From: a virus
DNA: 39,476 nt
IMG/VR virus record: IMGVR_UViG_3300008116_001193
Span: 1 to 39,476 of that record
Reading direction: 5' to 3' (one strand)
A program made the position numbers and the translations under genes. How positions within the stretch are numbered: position 1 is the first letter of the stretch; every line of letters begins with the position of its first letter. Positions 8,247 through 16,733 of the stretch are shown piece by piece. A model generated the notes under the pieces. It was not told the origin of the DNA. It saw only the letters and a program-made list of their open reading frames with translations, and made no database searches.

Positions 8247-8935
8247 GTACTTACAATATCCGTGAAAAATTTTCGTATGTATTAGCTACGAGTAGTATTG
8301 AATATATCAGAAACTATAATTTTAATACTTCCACGGTCACTGATATTCCTTTGGCTATGGCAAATAGTGATACGGAAGTGCCTATTACGGTCAACATAAC
8401 CACCACAGTACCGTGGATACAAATTGTTAACCCCACAACTGGGGCTAATTTAAAATTCCCAAGTGGAAATGTTGTATTAGGGCCTACAAGTACTAGTGTA
8501 GTTTTGGTAAAAATTGATTTACCGCCTGAAATAGAAAATGTACCATCCTCGTCGATATATCCAGACATAAGTTTAGATATTAAGTCGGGTAGTTTTCCTA
8601 TAATATCTCCTCCTGCGCCAACGGGTAGTCAAGCAAATAATAAAAATACTATAACGGTACCACAAAGTACTTATACAATAGACCCAGGCGAACGGGTTCA
8701 AGTCGATATTACTGTATATGATGTTGATGGTAATCCAGTTAAGAATGTACCAGATGTAGTTTGGAAGTCAAATAATACAAGTATTGTTCAAGTAGAAGAA
8801 CCAGAGAATACTCAAATAGATTACAATCCATATACTCCACGAATTATACGAGGTATATCTTCTGGAGAAACAACGGTTACTATTACCGCAGGACCAGAAA
8901 GAGAAACTAGTATAACCTTTATTGTACGAGTGTAA
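8243..8935 (+). CDS. Ig-like (BIG2-type) domain protein, 230 aa
   Basis: A 230-aa beta-rich protein with two immunoglobulin-like halves. The second (about residues 140-230) has the bacterial Ig-like group 2 pattern: STYTIDPGERVQVDITVYDV, then VVWKSNNTSIVQVEEPE and finally IRGISSGETTVTITAGPE. This is the usual W-x-S-x(2)-x-I-x-V ... G-x-x-x-G-x-T-x-I-T order. The first half (about 25-110) contains DIPLAMANSDTEVPITVNIT, another Ig/BACON-like sandwich. Ig-like domains are common accessory parts of phage tails and capsids and are thought to bind weakly to cell-surface glycans. The gene ends 9 bases before a possible ATG (8945) for the giant protein downstream. Confidence 0.6.
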   Translation: MSTYNIREKFSYVLATSSIEYIRNYNFNTSTVTDIPLAMANSDTEVPITVNITTTVPWIQIVNPTTGANLKFPSGNVVLGPTSTSVVLVKIDLPPEIENVPSSSIYPDISLDIKSGSFPIISPPAPTGSQANNKNTITVPQSTYTIDPGERVQVDITVYDVDGNPVKNVPDVVWKSNNTSIVQVEEPENTQIDYNPYTPRIIRGISSGETTVTITAGPERETSITFIVRV

Positions 8936-9045
8936 ATACCCAAAATGAAACATATAAAAGGGTCGTAAATAATTCCAAAGGATTTCAATTTGGGTTAGGT
9001 ATACCTACAGAATTAAGTGACGATGAGCGTATTGAACTACAACAA

Positions 9046-12000
9046 TTGGCATACGAAATATATTTTAGTGCCGATGATTTACGGGAAAAGAAACGAAAAA
9101 TACAAATCATTTTTGACAGTTTCACCGACCCAAAGTTTTTCGGTGACGGTGCGGTTAAAATTGATAAAGTACAAAAATATATAAGTGACATAGAACTAGA
9201 AGTAGCAAGTGCTAGAGCTAATACTAATTTAACAAATACAGTAGCTACAGCAGGTGTAGTAGGGACTGGAGTTGCGGGAGCACTTGCACTTTCGGCCCCC
9301 GCGGGAGTTTTTGGGGTATCAACTGGTGCACTATTGGCAGGAACTACTGGTGCGTTGGGTATAGCAAGATTTCTTCTCCCATATGCAGGAGTTATATCTG
9401 GAATAGTGGCCGTAGCTAATATTCTAAAATCAAACGCACAGACAAATAGAGAAGATAATGCTGCGCCTTGGAAAATGACGCGCGCGGATTTCCCTAATAT
9501 TACCGCACAAGCAATTCAAAACTCATCTACTCGTCGGTCAATTGAACGATTATATGATGACCGAGGAGGAATTAAAACATTTGATGTTAGTACCCAAGAA
9601 GCTATTGCACTACTTATTCGTGAAAGTTTGGCTGATGCACTCTTCTGTACATCAACCCCAAATGGTACGGGTATAACATCACCAGAACATCCTGGTCCTG
9701 GTGGAAATGGTAATGCAGAAAAGTGGGTAAATAAAGATGCATTAAAGCGTCACTTCCCATCACCTGACGTAGAACAAGCATTAATTAATATTCCACTTCG
9801 TATTAGTTTATCTACTGCGAATGTTCAATTATTTAATGCACTTTCACAAACCGCTCGTCAAGTAGTTCGTGAAAAAGTACTGACATTCTTTGATGAAAAT
9901 AGAGAATATAAGACATTACTTAACTTCGGTAACGATAGACAATATGTTGCTGAGGCATGGCGTATCGCTCCAAAAGATACTGGGTCTGTACAATTAAAAC
10001 TTACCAGACCTCTTGATACGGATATTGCTACAGACACCCCTTCCTTTATCAGTAGAGAAATTGCAGAAACAGTAGTTGATATTGTTAATTTCGCATTAGG
10101 ACCGCTACGAGACACTACCCCATACTTACGCCCATATAATATAGACTCCAGAAATTATATAGATGGTAAGATGTTTGCAACCAACACGACTTTGACCAGT
10201 CTAGGTTTAGCAACAGGATCAGAAGGCGCAATAATTAATGGTACAACAATTTCATTTGACGATACGGTGTTCCGTCGTTGGTTTACCGGTGACTTCAAAT
10301 CATCAGAACTTAATATTGAATTCACTGATTACAACAATTTTGTACATTTCGGGTCTGCCTATAAGAGACTTCAAGCATTCAACGAAAAGCTTATAAAGAT
10401 TGATGAATTGACATCGGCAAGTATTTCGTCAAGTGTATCAAGTAGTACTATATCTCTAAAGTTTAAGGCAAGAGAAAAAGAAAATATTATCAGAAACTTT
10501 GACCCATACGAACAATTCTTGTATTACGCAACTGGGTCTACAGCTTATTCTGCTAGTGCGTTTTATGTAAACAACGAAGTAGAATATAATGCTACGGGAT
10601 CGTGGCCAAAGCAAGTAGATGGAACACCATATAGTCCATATAGTACTATCGCTACAAACTGGTTGACGGCACAATCTGCTATCGCTCAACGATACGACGA
10701 TAATAATCCAAATTATCTTACACTGAACTTACCACGATATATCCGAGAAGATACAGATTCCACTGATTTCTTAACTTTATTTGAAATGGTTGGTCACTTA
10801 GTAGATAATATCAAGGTATACATCGATCAATTTCCAAATATTTATTCAACGAATATCAATCCATTAGAAGAATTGTCGATGGACCAAGTATATGAAGTTG
10901 CACAATCATTTGGGTTGAAGCTACCTAATGTGTACGCACTTGAAAATCTACAAACATTCAATGCACAGTTTGCTGGTGAAAGTGGGTCACGGTCCTATGT
11001 GGCAGAAACCTGGAAGCGATTCCTTCACAGTATGGTGTACTTTAACAAAACAAAGGGGTCACGCACCTCATTTGATGCGTTGCTAAACACATATGGTATT
11101 AACTCGCCAGTTCTACAAATTAAAGAAACTACAAGTCCATCGGCTGGAAATTATATCCGCTCTGACGAATTAACATATGGATTGACATTTACTGGGTCTG
11201 TTGATAATTTTATTAGAGTACCGTTTGTATCATCATCACTAACGGCCTCAAGTGTTCAATTATCATTTAATCCAACACTTCGTCGTAGTTCTTCATTAGT
11301 TACTGCAACAAATTGGGCAATTGATTTAGTACCACATCCATCTGCGTCTAAGTTAGACTATGGAAGAATTCACGTAGTCAGTGGGTCTGGTCGCACCATT
11401 ATAGCAACCAGTAGTTACTTTCCACTCTTTAGTGATGACTATACCAACTTGATGTTACGCAGTCAATCAAGTGATATTTCAATTATTCAAACTGATGGTG
11501 ACCAAATTCTGTTCCAAGAATCTGTTACCGCAAGTTTAGGATTACTATGGAACAGTACTACTTTCATTCATGTTGGTGGCTCGGGGTCAACCCAACTTGA
11601 TAATCAGTTTGATGGCGTTGTAGATGAAGTGCGTGTGTGGGGAGAAAACATCTCAAATGATGATTTTGTATCACAAGCATACGATCCAGGTTCATATTAC
11701 GGAGCAAACTATACCTCGTCATACACAAGTCTGTATATCCACCTCCCGTTTAGTCAACCACTGTCATCAATTACTTCGTCGGTAACAAATGAGAGTCCTT
11801 ATCAAAACGTATCTATTGTAGCAACATTACCTGCTAACGGATTCACTACGGCATCATTTACGAGAGTACTAAGAAGTATTAAGCAATTTACACCAATTGT
11901 AGGGTCTACTATTTACACAAATAAGAAGGTAGTGGTCGCAGACCCACCAGTATTCAACCAGCAATTTGTTGATGAAAATGATACAAAGATATTAAGTAGA

Positions 12001-13674
12001 TTAACAAGTATTAAGCAAATAGAAGAAAAACAATATAATAGTGGTCAAAATGTAGTATCGTTTGCGGTATCTCCAACGGACTTTATTAATCAAAACATTA
12101 TTCGGTCAATGGGTGTGGTTGATGTTAATAATATCATTGGTAGTCCACGCTATATTACGGGATCTGGCTATTCAAACTTAGAATCCATAAGAAAGGATTA
12201 TATTGAATATTTCAATCAAACAGTAAAGCCAAATGATTTTATCCGTTTCTTTAAGGACTTAACACAAGGTCCAAGTGAAATGGCAGATGAGATGAGCCCG
12301 GCCCGTGCTAAGTTATTGGACGGTATAGTAATAGAATCGCCTGTATTATCTCGCAATAAAGACACATTGGTGCGCTCTATCACGGTTAATGGTACGGCAA
12401 CTAAAAAGTTTGAAGCATATGCTTCTGGGTCTGGTTCATCGTGGGATAGTATAACTACCGTAGGGGCATACTCTTTCTTAGATTCCGATGAATATATAAA
12501 ACCACTTCCTGTACCGTTTGCGGATACATTGCCTATTACCGCAATTCTTCCAATGTCAAGTAGTATTGATATTAAGGAAAGTACTAAATCGACCAAATTA
12601 CCTCCATTTCAGCGTGTAGTACAAAAAGTTGGTAATGATTATGTAACATCATCATTTTTAGACCAAAATAGTTCATTTGCTACACTGGAAGCATTACCAA
12701 TAGATACAGAAACATCTGTAGGTACAACTGGTTCTGGATATCCTAGAAATCCGTTTGTCGGTATTCCAGCATCGGGAAGTCTTCCAAGAAGGTTCCCAAG
12801 TGAAGAAGGAACATTAATTCCGTTCTACGATATACCACCTCGTTCAGACTTTAAAGATGTGGGATCATTTAGTTATTTCCATAAACAAAATGGTGTATAT
12901 TCGTATGATATTTACACCTTGTATAAAAAACCGTATATAGTTAAATTTGATGATGGGACACTAGGTCAAATCAACTTAGACTCACCAACAGAGCGTGAAC
13001 TCTCTCCGTTAACATTAGTAGAAACGGGGTCGTTACCAGAAGAATATGGAAGAAATGCAACATTCATATCTACCGCTAGTTATGCCGGTGGAGAACAAGT
13101 TGTTGGAAGTATACTTATTGCTAATTTATTTACACTATATGGATTAAATGGGCCTACGGGATTACGCTTACGCTTATATAATGACCAAACCAAACAATCT
13201 CTTGATTCCACAAGAGATTTCTATACATTACCTACAGGAAGTCACGGCGTATTATTTGATGGATTATTAGCTGGGTCAGCCGATGTGTTTCCATATGTTA
13301 TGGCCCAAACTACTAATTCAATAATTTACTATACAATAGATAATTTAACAGCAAGTCCAATAAGTTCTTCGATAATATTCAATTATTTCGCATACGACCC
13401 CGATAATTTATATCCACGCGGATACTTACCAAGACATTATAAATTTAGTAGAGATAATGGAACTTCTATTAAGAGAAGAAACTATTTGGGTTGTAGAAGT
13501 GTGAATAAAACATTTGACGGACAATCACCATTTACAGTGTCTATTTCGACAGAAAATACAGTTGTAGTAAATACCTTTGCAACTCAAGCGGCCGCTGGCA
13601 CGGGAACAGTTAAAATTCCTACCGAAAATCCTGGAATTAGATTTGGGGGTAGAGGTCGGTTAGGCGTCGAATAA
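9046..13674 (+). CDS. Giant baseplate/tail protein with LamG-like domain; true start probably upstream at 8945
   Basis: The ORF with a TTG at 9046 gives 1,542 aa, the longest protein in the window. Residues about 65-126 are Ala/Gly-rich and hydrophobic (two or three membrane-like segments, including GVAGALALSAPAGVFGVS). About 580-710 is a helical part with FEMVGHLVDNIKVYIDQFPN and TWKRFLHSMVYFNKTKGSRT, a pattern I associate with tail proteins of other large phages. About 715-885 is a LamG/concanavalin-like jelly roll ending in FDGVVDEVRVWGENIS. About 1030-1110 has YIEYFNQTVKPNDFIRFFKD. The frame is open upstream to 8911 without ATG, GTG or TTG, and no good ribosome site precedes 9046. One extra base in the A run at 8956-8959 would join it to ATG 8945, giving 1,576 aa. 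The position fits a gp7/gp10-like wedge or fibre protein; this is inference. Confidence 0.75.
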   Translation: MAYEIYFSADDLREKKRKIQIIFDSFTDPKFFGDGAVKIDKVQKYISDIELEVASARANTNLTNTVATAGVVGTGVAGALALSAPAGVFGVSTGALLAGTTGALGIARFLLPYAGVISGIVAVANILKSNAQTNREDNAAPWKMTRADFPNITAQAIQNSSTRRSIERLYDDRGGIKTFDVSTQEAIALLIRESLADALFCTSTPNGTGITSPEHPGPGGNGNAEKWVNKDALKRHFPSPDVEQALINIPLRISLSTANVQLFNALSQTARQVVREKVLTFFDENREYKTLLNFGNDRQYVAEAWRIAPKDTGSVQLKLTRPLDTDIATDTPSFISREIAETVVDIVNFALGPLRDTTPYLRPYNIDSRNYIDGKMFATNTTLTSLGLATGSEGAIINGTTISFDDTVFRRWFTGDFKSSELNIEFTDYNNFVHFGSAYKRLQAFNEKLIKIDELTSASISSSVSSSTISLKFKAREKENIIRNFDPYEQFLYYATGSTAYSASAFYVNNEVEYNATGSWPKQVDGTPYSPYSTIATNWLTAQSAIAQRYDDNNPNYLTLNLPRYIREDTDSTDFLTLFEMVGHLVDNIKVYIDQFPNIYSTNINPLEELSMDQVYEVAQSFGLKLPNVYALENLQTFNAQFAGESGSRSYVAETWKRFLHSMVYFNKTKGSRTSFDALLNTYGINSPVLQIKETTSPSAGNYIRSDELTYGLTFTGSVDNFIRVPFVSSSLTASSVQLSFNPTLRRSSSLVTATNWAIDLVPHPSASKLDYGRIHVVSGSGRTIIATSSYFPLFSDDYTNLMLRSQSSDISIIQTDGDQILFQESVTASLGLLWNSTTFIHVGGSGSTQLDNQFDGVVDEVRVWGENISNDDFVSQAYDPGSYYGANYTSSYTSLYIHLPFSQPLSSITSSVTNESPYQNVSIVATLPANGFTTASFTRVLRSIKQFTPIVGSTIYTNKKVVVADPPVFNQQFVDENDTKILSRLTSIKQIEEKQYNSGQNVVSFAVSPTDFINQNIIRSMGVVDVNNIIGSPRYITGSGYSNLESIRKDYIEYFNQTVKPNDFIRFFKDLTQGPSEMADEMSPARAKLLDGIVIESPVLSRNKDTLVRSITVNGTATKKFEAYASGSGSSWDSITTVGAYSFLDSDEYIKPLPVPFADTLPITAILPMSSSIDIKESTKSTKLPPFQRVVQKVGNDYVTSSFLDQNSSFATLEALPIDTETSVGTTGSGYPRNPFVGIPASGSLPRRFPSEEGTLIPFYDIPPRSDFKDVGSFSYFHKQNGVYSYDIYTLYKKPYIVKFDDGTLGQINLDSPTERELSPLTLVETGSLPEEYGRNATFISTASYAGGEQVVGSILIANLFTLYGLNGPTGLRLRLYNDQTKQSLDSTRDFYTLPTGSHGVLFDGLLAGSADVFPYVMAQTTNSIIYYTIDNLTASPISSSIIFNYFAYDPDNLYPRGYLPRHYKFSRDNGTSIKRRNYLGCRSVNKTFDGQSPFTVSISTENTVVVNTFATQAAAGTGTVKIPTENPGIRFGGRGRLGVE

Positions 13675-13694
13675 TGGATTTAAATTAAAATACT

Positions 13695-13706
13695 TTATAC
13701 TTATAT
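13695..13706 (+). promoter_or_regulatory. Candidate late promoter motif TTATACTTATAT
   Basis: The 63-base gap before the gene at 13738 contains TTATACTTATAT followed by TAGT. The same 12 bases occur in the gap before the gene at 28256, followed by AGTAGT, 31 and 35 bases before the respective ATGs. These are two of the few real intergenic gaps in the window. A shared AT-rich motif at similar distance suggests a promoter, but it does not match the T4 late octamer TATAAATA exactly and was found by eye. Confidence 0.35.
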
Positions 13707-13737
13707 TAGTTGTACTTCACTCAGGAGAATTTAGACT

Positions 13738-14397
13738 ATGGGATACCTAGACAAATCCACAATTACCGTGGACGCTATTTTAACCAATCGTGGTCGGGAG
13801 CTTTTGTCGCAAGGCACCGGCACGGGTAATTTTCAAATTACCAAGTTCGCAGTTTCAGATGACGAAGTAGATTACGGTCTTTATAATACCGCTCATCCAC
13901 TTGGGTCAAACTATTATGGGTCTATTATTGAAAATATGCCTGTATTAGAAGCAACTCCTGATGAAACTCAAATCATGCGCTACAAGTTGGTCAGTATTAC
14001 TGGTGAAGACTTAACCCGTTTTGGTAGTATTGTTATCCCACAAATTCAAATCCAAGGTACAGCAATTCCTTCAAACGGAATCGTAAGTCTTTATTTTAGT
14101 CCAACCTCTGGACAAACTACTATTACTATACGACCAACCACAACATTCACATCTACGGTATCAGAAACGGAAAGTAGTTACACATTACTTTTAGCAGACA
14201 GTACATTAGCGACAGTAGAAGTAAAAACTCCTGCAACAGGTGTAATACAAGCAAATAACCGTGGTTCCATATCAGCAAATGGATTAGAATTTACTATAAC
14301 CGCTCTCAATAAGACCGGTTCAACCTCAGTAACTATCTTTGGTGGAACCTCTGGGGCTGTGTATAACTTTACGCTGTCCACCAACGCTTCCGCATAA
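13738..14397 (+). CDS. Conserved T4-like phage structural protein, 219 aa
   Basis: A 219-aa protein. The N-terminal 90 residues are highly characteristic of a family I remember in T4-like phages of marine type: MGYLDKSTITVDAILTNRGR, then NFQITKFAVSDDEVDY and SIIENMPVLEATPDETQIM. Its biochemical role is not known to me. The C-terminal half is a Ser/Thr-rich strand region resembling an Ig-like or fibre domain (SSYTLLLADSTLATVEVKT; GLEFTITALNKTGSTSVTIF). The start ATG has a strong CAGGAG site and is preceded by the motif at 13695. It opens a run of four probable virion genes ending at 16714. Confidence 0.65.
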   Translation: MGYLDKSTITVDAILTNRGRELLSQGTGTGNFQITKFAVSDDEVDYGLYNTAHPLGSNYYGSIIENMPVLEATPDETQIMRYKLVSITGEDLTRFGSIVIPQIQIQGTAIPSNGIVSLYFSPTSGQTTITIRPTTTFTSTVSETESSYTLLLADSTLATVEVKTPATGVIQANNRGSISANGLEFTITALNKTGSTSVTIFGGTSGAVYNFTLSTNASA

Positions 14398-14417
14398 TCA
14401 ACCCCTAGGAATATCTT

Positions 14418-15476
14418 ATGGCATATAATATCTTTACACAACTTAGTCAAAATGATGATATTACATCACTCGGTGGTACCGAAGTTACCACGGGGATGTG
14501 GTCGGGAGACACAGGAAGTCTTTCTACATTCTTCACCTCTAGTACACAAGTAGCAACCTCTGGTGAATTCTACTACGACGTATTTAATCTAAACCCGAAT
14601 GCAGGCGGTAGTGACTCCGCAGAAGCACAATTTGCAGTTGCATATGGACATGTAAGTGGAAGTGGTTCTCCACCACTCAGTACATTAGATACATCCACGT
14701 TACCAACACAAGTAATTTATGCACAGTATCGTAATATTTTGTTGAATAAAGATACCGAATTATTCACATTCGACCAAACAACATCAAACGATATTTATGT
14801 CATCAATATACAACGCTCAAGACTTCGCCAAGCAATTGACCCTGGCAACTGGCAATTAAACCTTTCTGGTTCAACTGGCAAAAGTACTTTTATTGATGAT
14901 AGTGGACTTAGTACCGCAGTACAAGGTAATCTAGTTGCAAACAATGTATACAATATTCGATCTGGTACTATTGATGATGGATTTGCAACGGGTAACTCTA
15001 CAGTATACGGACTCGCGTTCCCAGATTACGGAGTAATTATTCTCCATCCACCGGCAATTAGATCGGCAGTAGGATTTGTTGCTCCCGCAAATAACGGTAG
15101 AACATTAACGGCACTTCCATTCGCACCATACACAGGAAGTGGGATTACTACTTATCAAAATGACCACGAAGGTTTGTTGCGTTCAATAAAGTTGGGTGGA
15201 GATTTCCAAGCTCGTTCGGCTGAAACAATTACATCAACCAACTATTTCATTCGTTTAAGAAATACTCAGTACAATTTTTCAAATAACCCAACATACTTCA
15301 CTGGTTCAAACCCACAAAATGTATTAGAACCATTCCGTGTCAAACCAATTTCATACGTAACCACCATTGGTTTGTATAATGATTCAAACGAATTGTTGGC
15401 AGTAGCAAAACTCAGTAGACCAGTCCAAAAGAGTACCGATAAGGAAGCATTAGTTCGCGTTCGCTTAGATTACTAA
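14418..15476 (+). CDS. Probable virion protein, 352 aa; paralogue of the next gene
   Basis: A 352-aa beta-rich protein with no signal peptide. It is related to the gene that follows. The C-terminal 40 residues (SYVTTIGLYNDSNELLAVAK then LSRPVQKSTDKEALVRVRLD) align with the end of the 275-aa protein (PYITTIGLYNPDNELVAVAK then VSNPIQRTDYSVQTFVVKFD). The central part shares the pattern IDPGNW...LSGSTG...YGLAFPDYGVIILHPP with VKPGTF...VGTSSS...GRIFYDKGIAIIKP. Such a duplicated pair in a late tail cluster suggests fibre, collar or baseplate decoration proteins. The paralogy is visible directly; the role is not. Confidence 0.65.
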   Translation: MAYNIFTQLSQNDDITSLGGTEVTTGMWSGDTGSLSTFFTSSTQVATSGEFYYDVFNLNPNAGGSDSAEAQFAVAYGHVSGSGSPPLSTLDTSTLPTQVIYAQYRNILLNKDTELFTFDQTTSNDIYVINIQRSRLRQAIDPGNWQLNLSGSTGKSTFIDDSGLSTAVQGNLVANNVYNIRSGTIDDGFATGNSTVYGLAFPDYGVIILHPPAIRSAVGFVAPANNGRTLTALPFAPYTGSGITTYQNDHEGLLRSIKLGGDFQARSAETITSTNYFIRLRNTQYNFSNNPTYFTGSNPQNVLEPFRVKPISYVTTIGLYNDSNELLAVAKLSRPVQKSTDKEALVRVRLDY

Positions 15477-15497
15477 GTCGTACAGGATGGATAACCC

Positions 15498-16325
15498 ATG
15501 ACCATACCTGTTACTGCGTATAAATCTCTATCACCGAACGAATATACAATAACTCCGTTTCGGACGTATGCTTCACATGTATACACATATGTGTCTGGGT
15601 CTACGAACAATTCTGTAGATGTTCAGGTTTCATTAGGTATTAAATTTGACACGGCATCCCAAGGATTGCGTGTAGAAGATGACAAGTATGAATTGTTTGA
15701 TTCAATTGTACAAACATTCTACTCATCAATTCCATATGCATCGTATGGTATACAATCATCATCGTATCACCCAACAGGTTCTGTGTTTGTTATAAGTGCA
15801 ACACAAGATATATTTGGTGAAGAAGTAAAACCAGGCACATTTACTGTACAAGTAGGTACATCATCTTCTATCGATGATGGATATGGTAACTTAATCGTAT
15901 CAGAATCGGGTACAGGCTCTAAGATTGGTCGTATTTTCTACGACAAGGGCATCGCCATCATCAAACCAATATCAAGTATTGCTGGTGGCGGATTAACTAA
16001 AAATGGTATTTGTATTGTTAGTGGAACAAATGTTCAAGTGCAACTTACTTCGTCTGTCAAATTATTTGAACATAATATTCGGGTGAAACTAAACCCAACC
16101 GATTTCTTATATTCAGTATATAATCCGTCGGCAAACAAGAATATGTTTACGGGGTCATTTAGTACCCCACTAGAATTGATGACATCACAAAGTCTATATC
16201 CATATATTACGACAATCGGTTTATATAATCCAGATAACGAGTTAGTCGCAGTTGCAAAAGTATCAAATCCAATTCAACGAACCGATTATTCCGTTCAAAC
16301 ATTTGTTGTCAAATTTGACACCTGA
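15498..16325 (+). CDS. Probable virion protein, 275 aa; paralogue of the previous gene
   Basis: A 275-aa beta-rich protein and shorter sister of the 352-aa protein upstream. The shared end has TTIGLYNPDNELVAVAKVSN. The shared middle contains DIFGEEVKPGTFTVQVGTSS, a Gly-rich turn and RIFYDKGIAIIKP. The N-terminal 80 residues (YKSLSPNEYTITPFRTYASH) are unlike those of the sister, so divergence is at the N-terminal, possibly attachment, end. ATG 15498 follows AGGATGG at about 12 bases. Function is unknown; a structural role is inferred from the cluster. Confidence 0.65.
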   Translation: MTIPVTAYKSLSPNEYTITPFRTYASHVYTYVSGSTNNSVDVQVSLGIKFDTASQGLRVEDDKYELFDSIVQTFYSSIPYASYGIQSSSYHPTGSVFVISATQDIFGEEVKPGTFTVQVGTSSSIDDGYGNLIVSESGTGSKIGRIFYDKGIAIIKPISSIAGGGLTKNGICIVSGTNVQVQLTSSVKLFEHNIRVKLNPTDFLYSVYNPSANKNMFTGSFSTPLELMTSQSLYPYITTIGLYNPDNELVAVAKVSNPIQRTDYSVQTFVVKFDT

Positions 16326-16333
16326 GGATTCTT

Positions 16334-16714
16334 ATGGCACTCAAAGATATTTATGATAACTGGGCGTTTAAACCACTAGCCGGAGTAGGCGCAGCGGGTA
16401 ATCCACGCACTCAGTCAGAAGGTAAGTTTTCAGTAGATTTTTTACAAAACACTTATCAAAATGAAGTAGCAAATCGTACACCTGGTGATAAGGTGGTAAC
16501 ACAAGCAACCGCAGACAATGCAACTGTTGGAGAATTTAATACCGCCGCATTGGGGTATTATTCAACATTAGTTAATAGTCCGCTTAAAGCATATAAGTCC
16601 AGAGTTATTCACAAATATAACTCAGCCACAAACAAAACATTTTTGGATTCAACACAAATAAAGAATACTCCAGGTGCACTATACATTAGTCCCGAAGTAT
16701 CCGCAGCAGAATAA
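16334..16714 (+). CDS. Hypothetical protein, 126 aa
   Basis: An unrecognised 126-aa protein, Asn/Thr/Ala-rich and without membrane segments (ALKDIYDNWAFKPLAGVG at the start; ALYISPEVSAAE at the end). GAGG lies 8-10 bases before ATG 16334. It is the last gene of the tail-like cluster that starts at 13738, and is followed by a switch from structural to DNA-metabolism genes. A virion role is likely from context only. Confidence 0.6.
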   Translation: MALKDIYDNWAFKPLAGVGAAGNPRTQSEGKFSVDFLQNTYQNEVANRTPGDKVVTQATADNATVGEFNTAALGYYSTLVNSPLKAYKSRVIHKYNSATNKTFLDSTQIKNTPGALYISPEVSAAE

Positions 16715-16733
16715 TTAAAATAAAGAGGTTATT

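Noticed and set aside
8911-8935. Programmed -1 frameshift joining the Ig-like gene to the giant protein
   Set aside because: No X-XXY-YYZ slippery heptamer in the overlap; an indel at the A run after ATG 8945 explains the data more simply.
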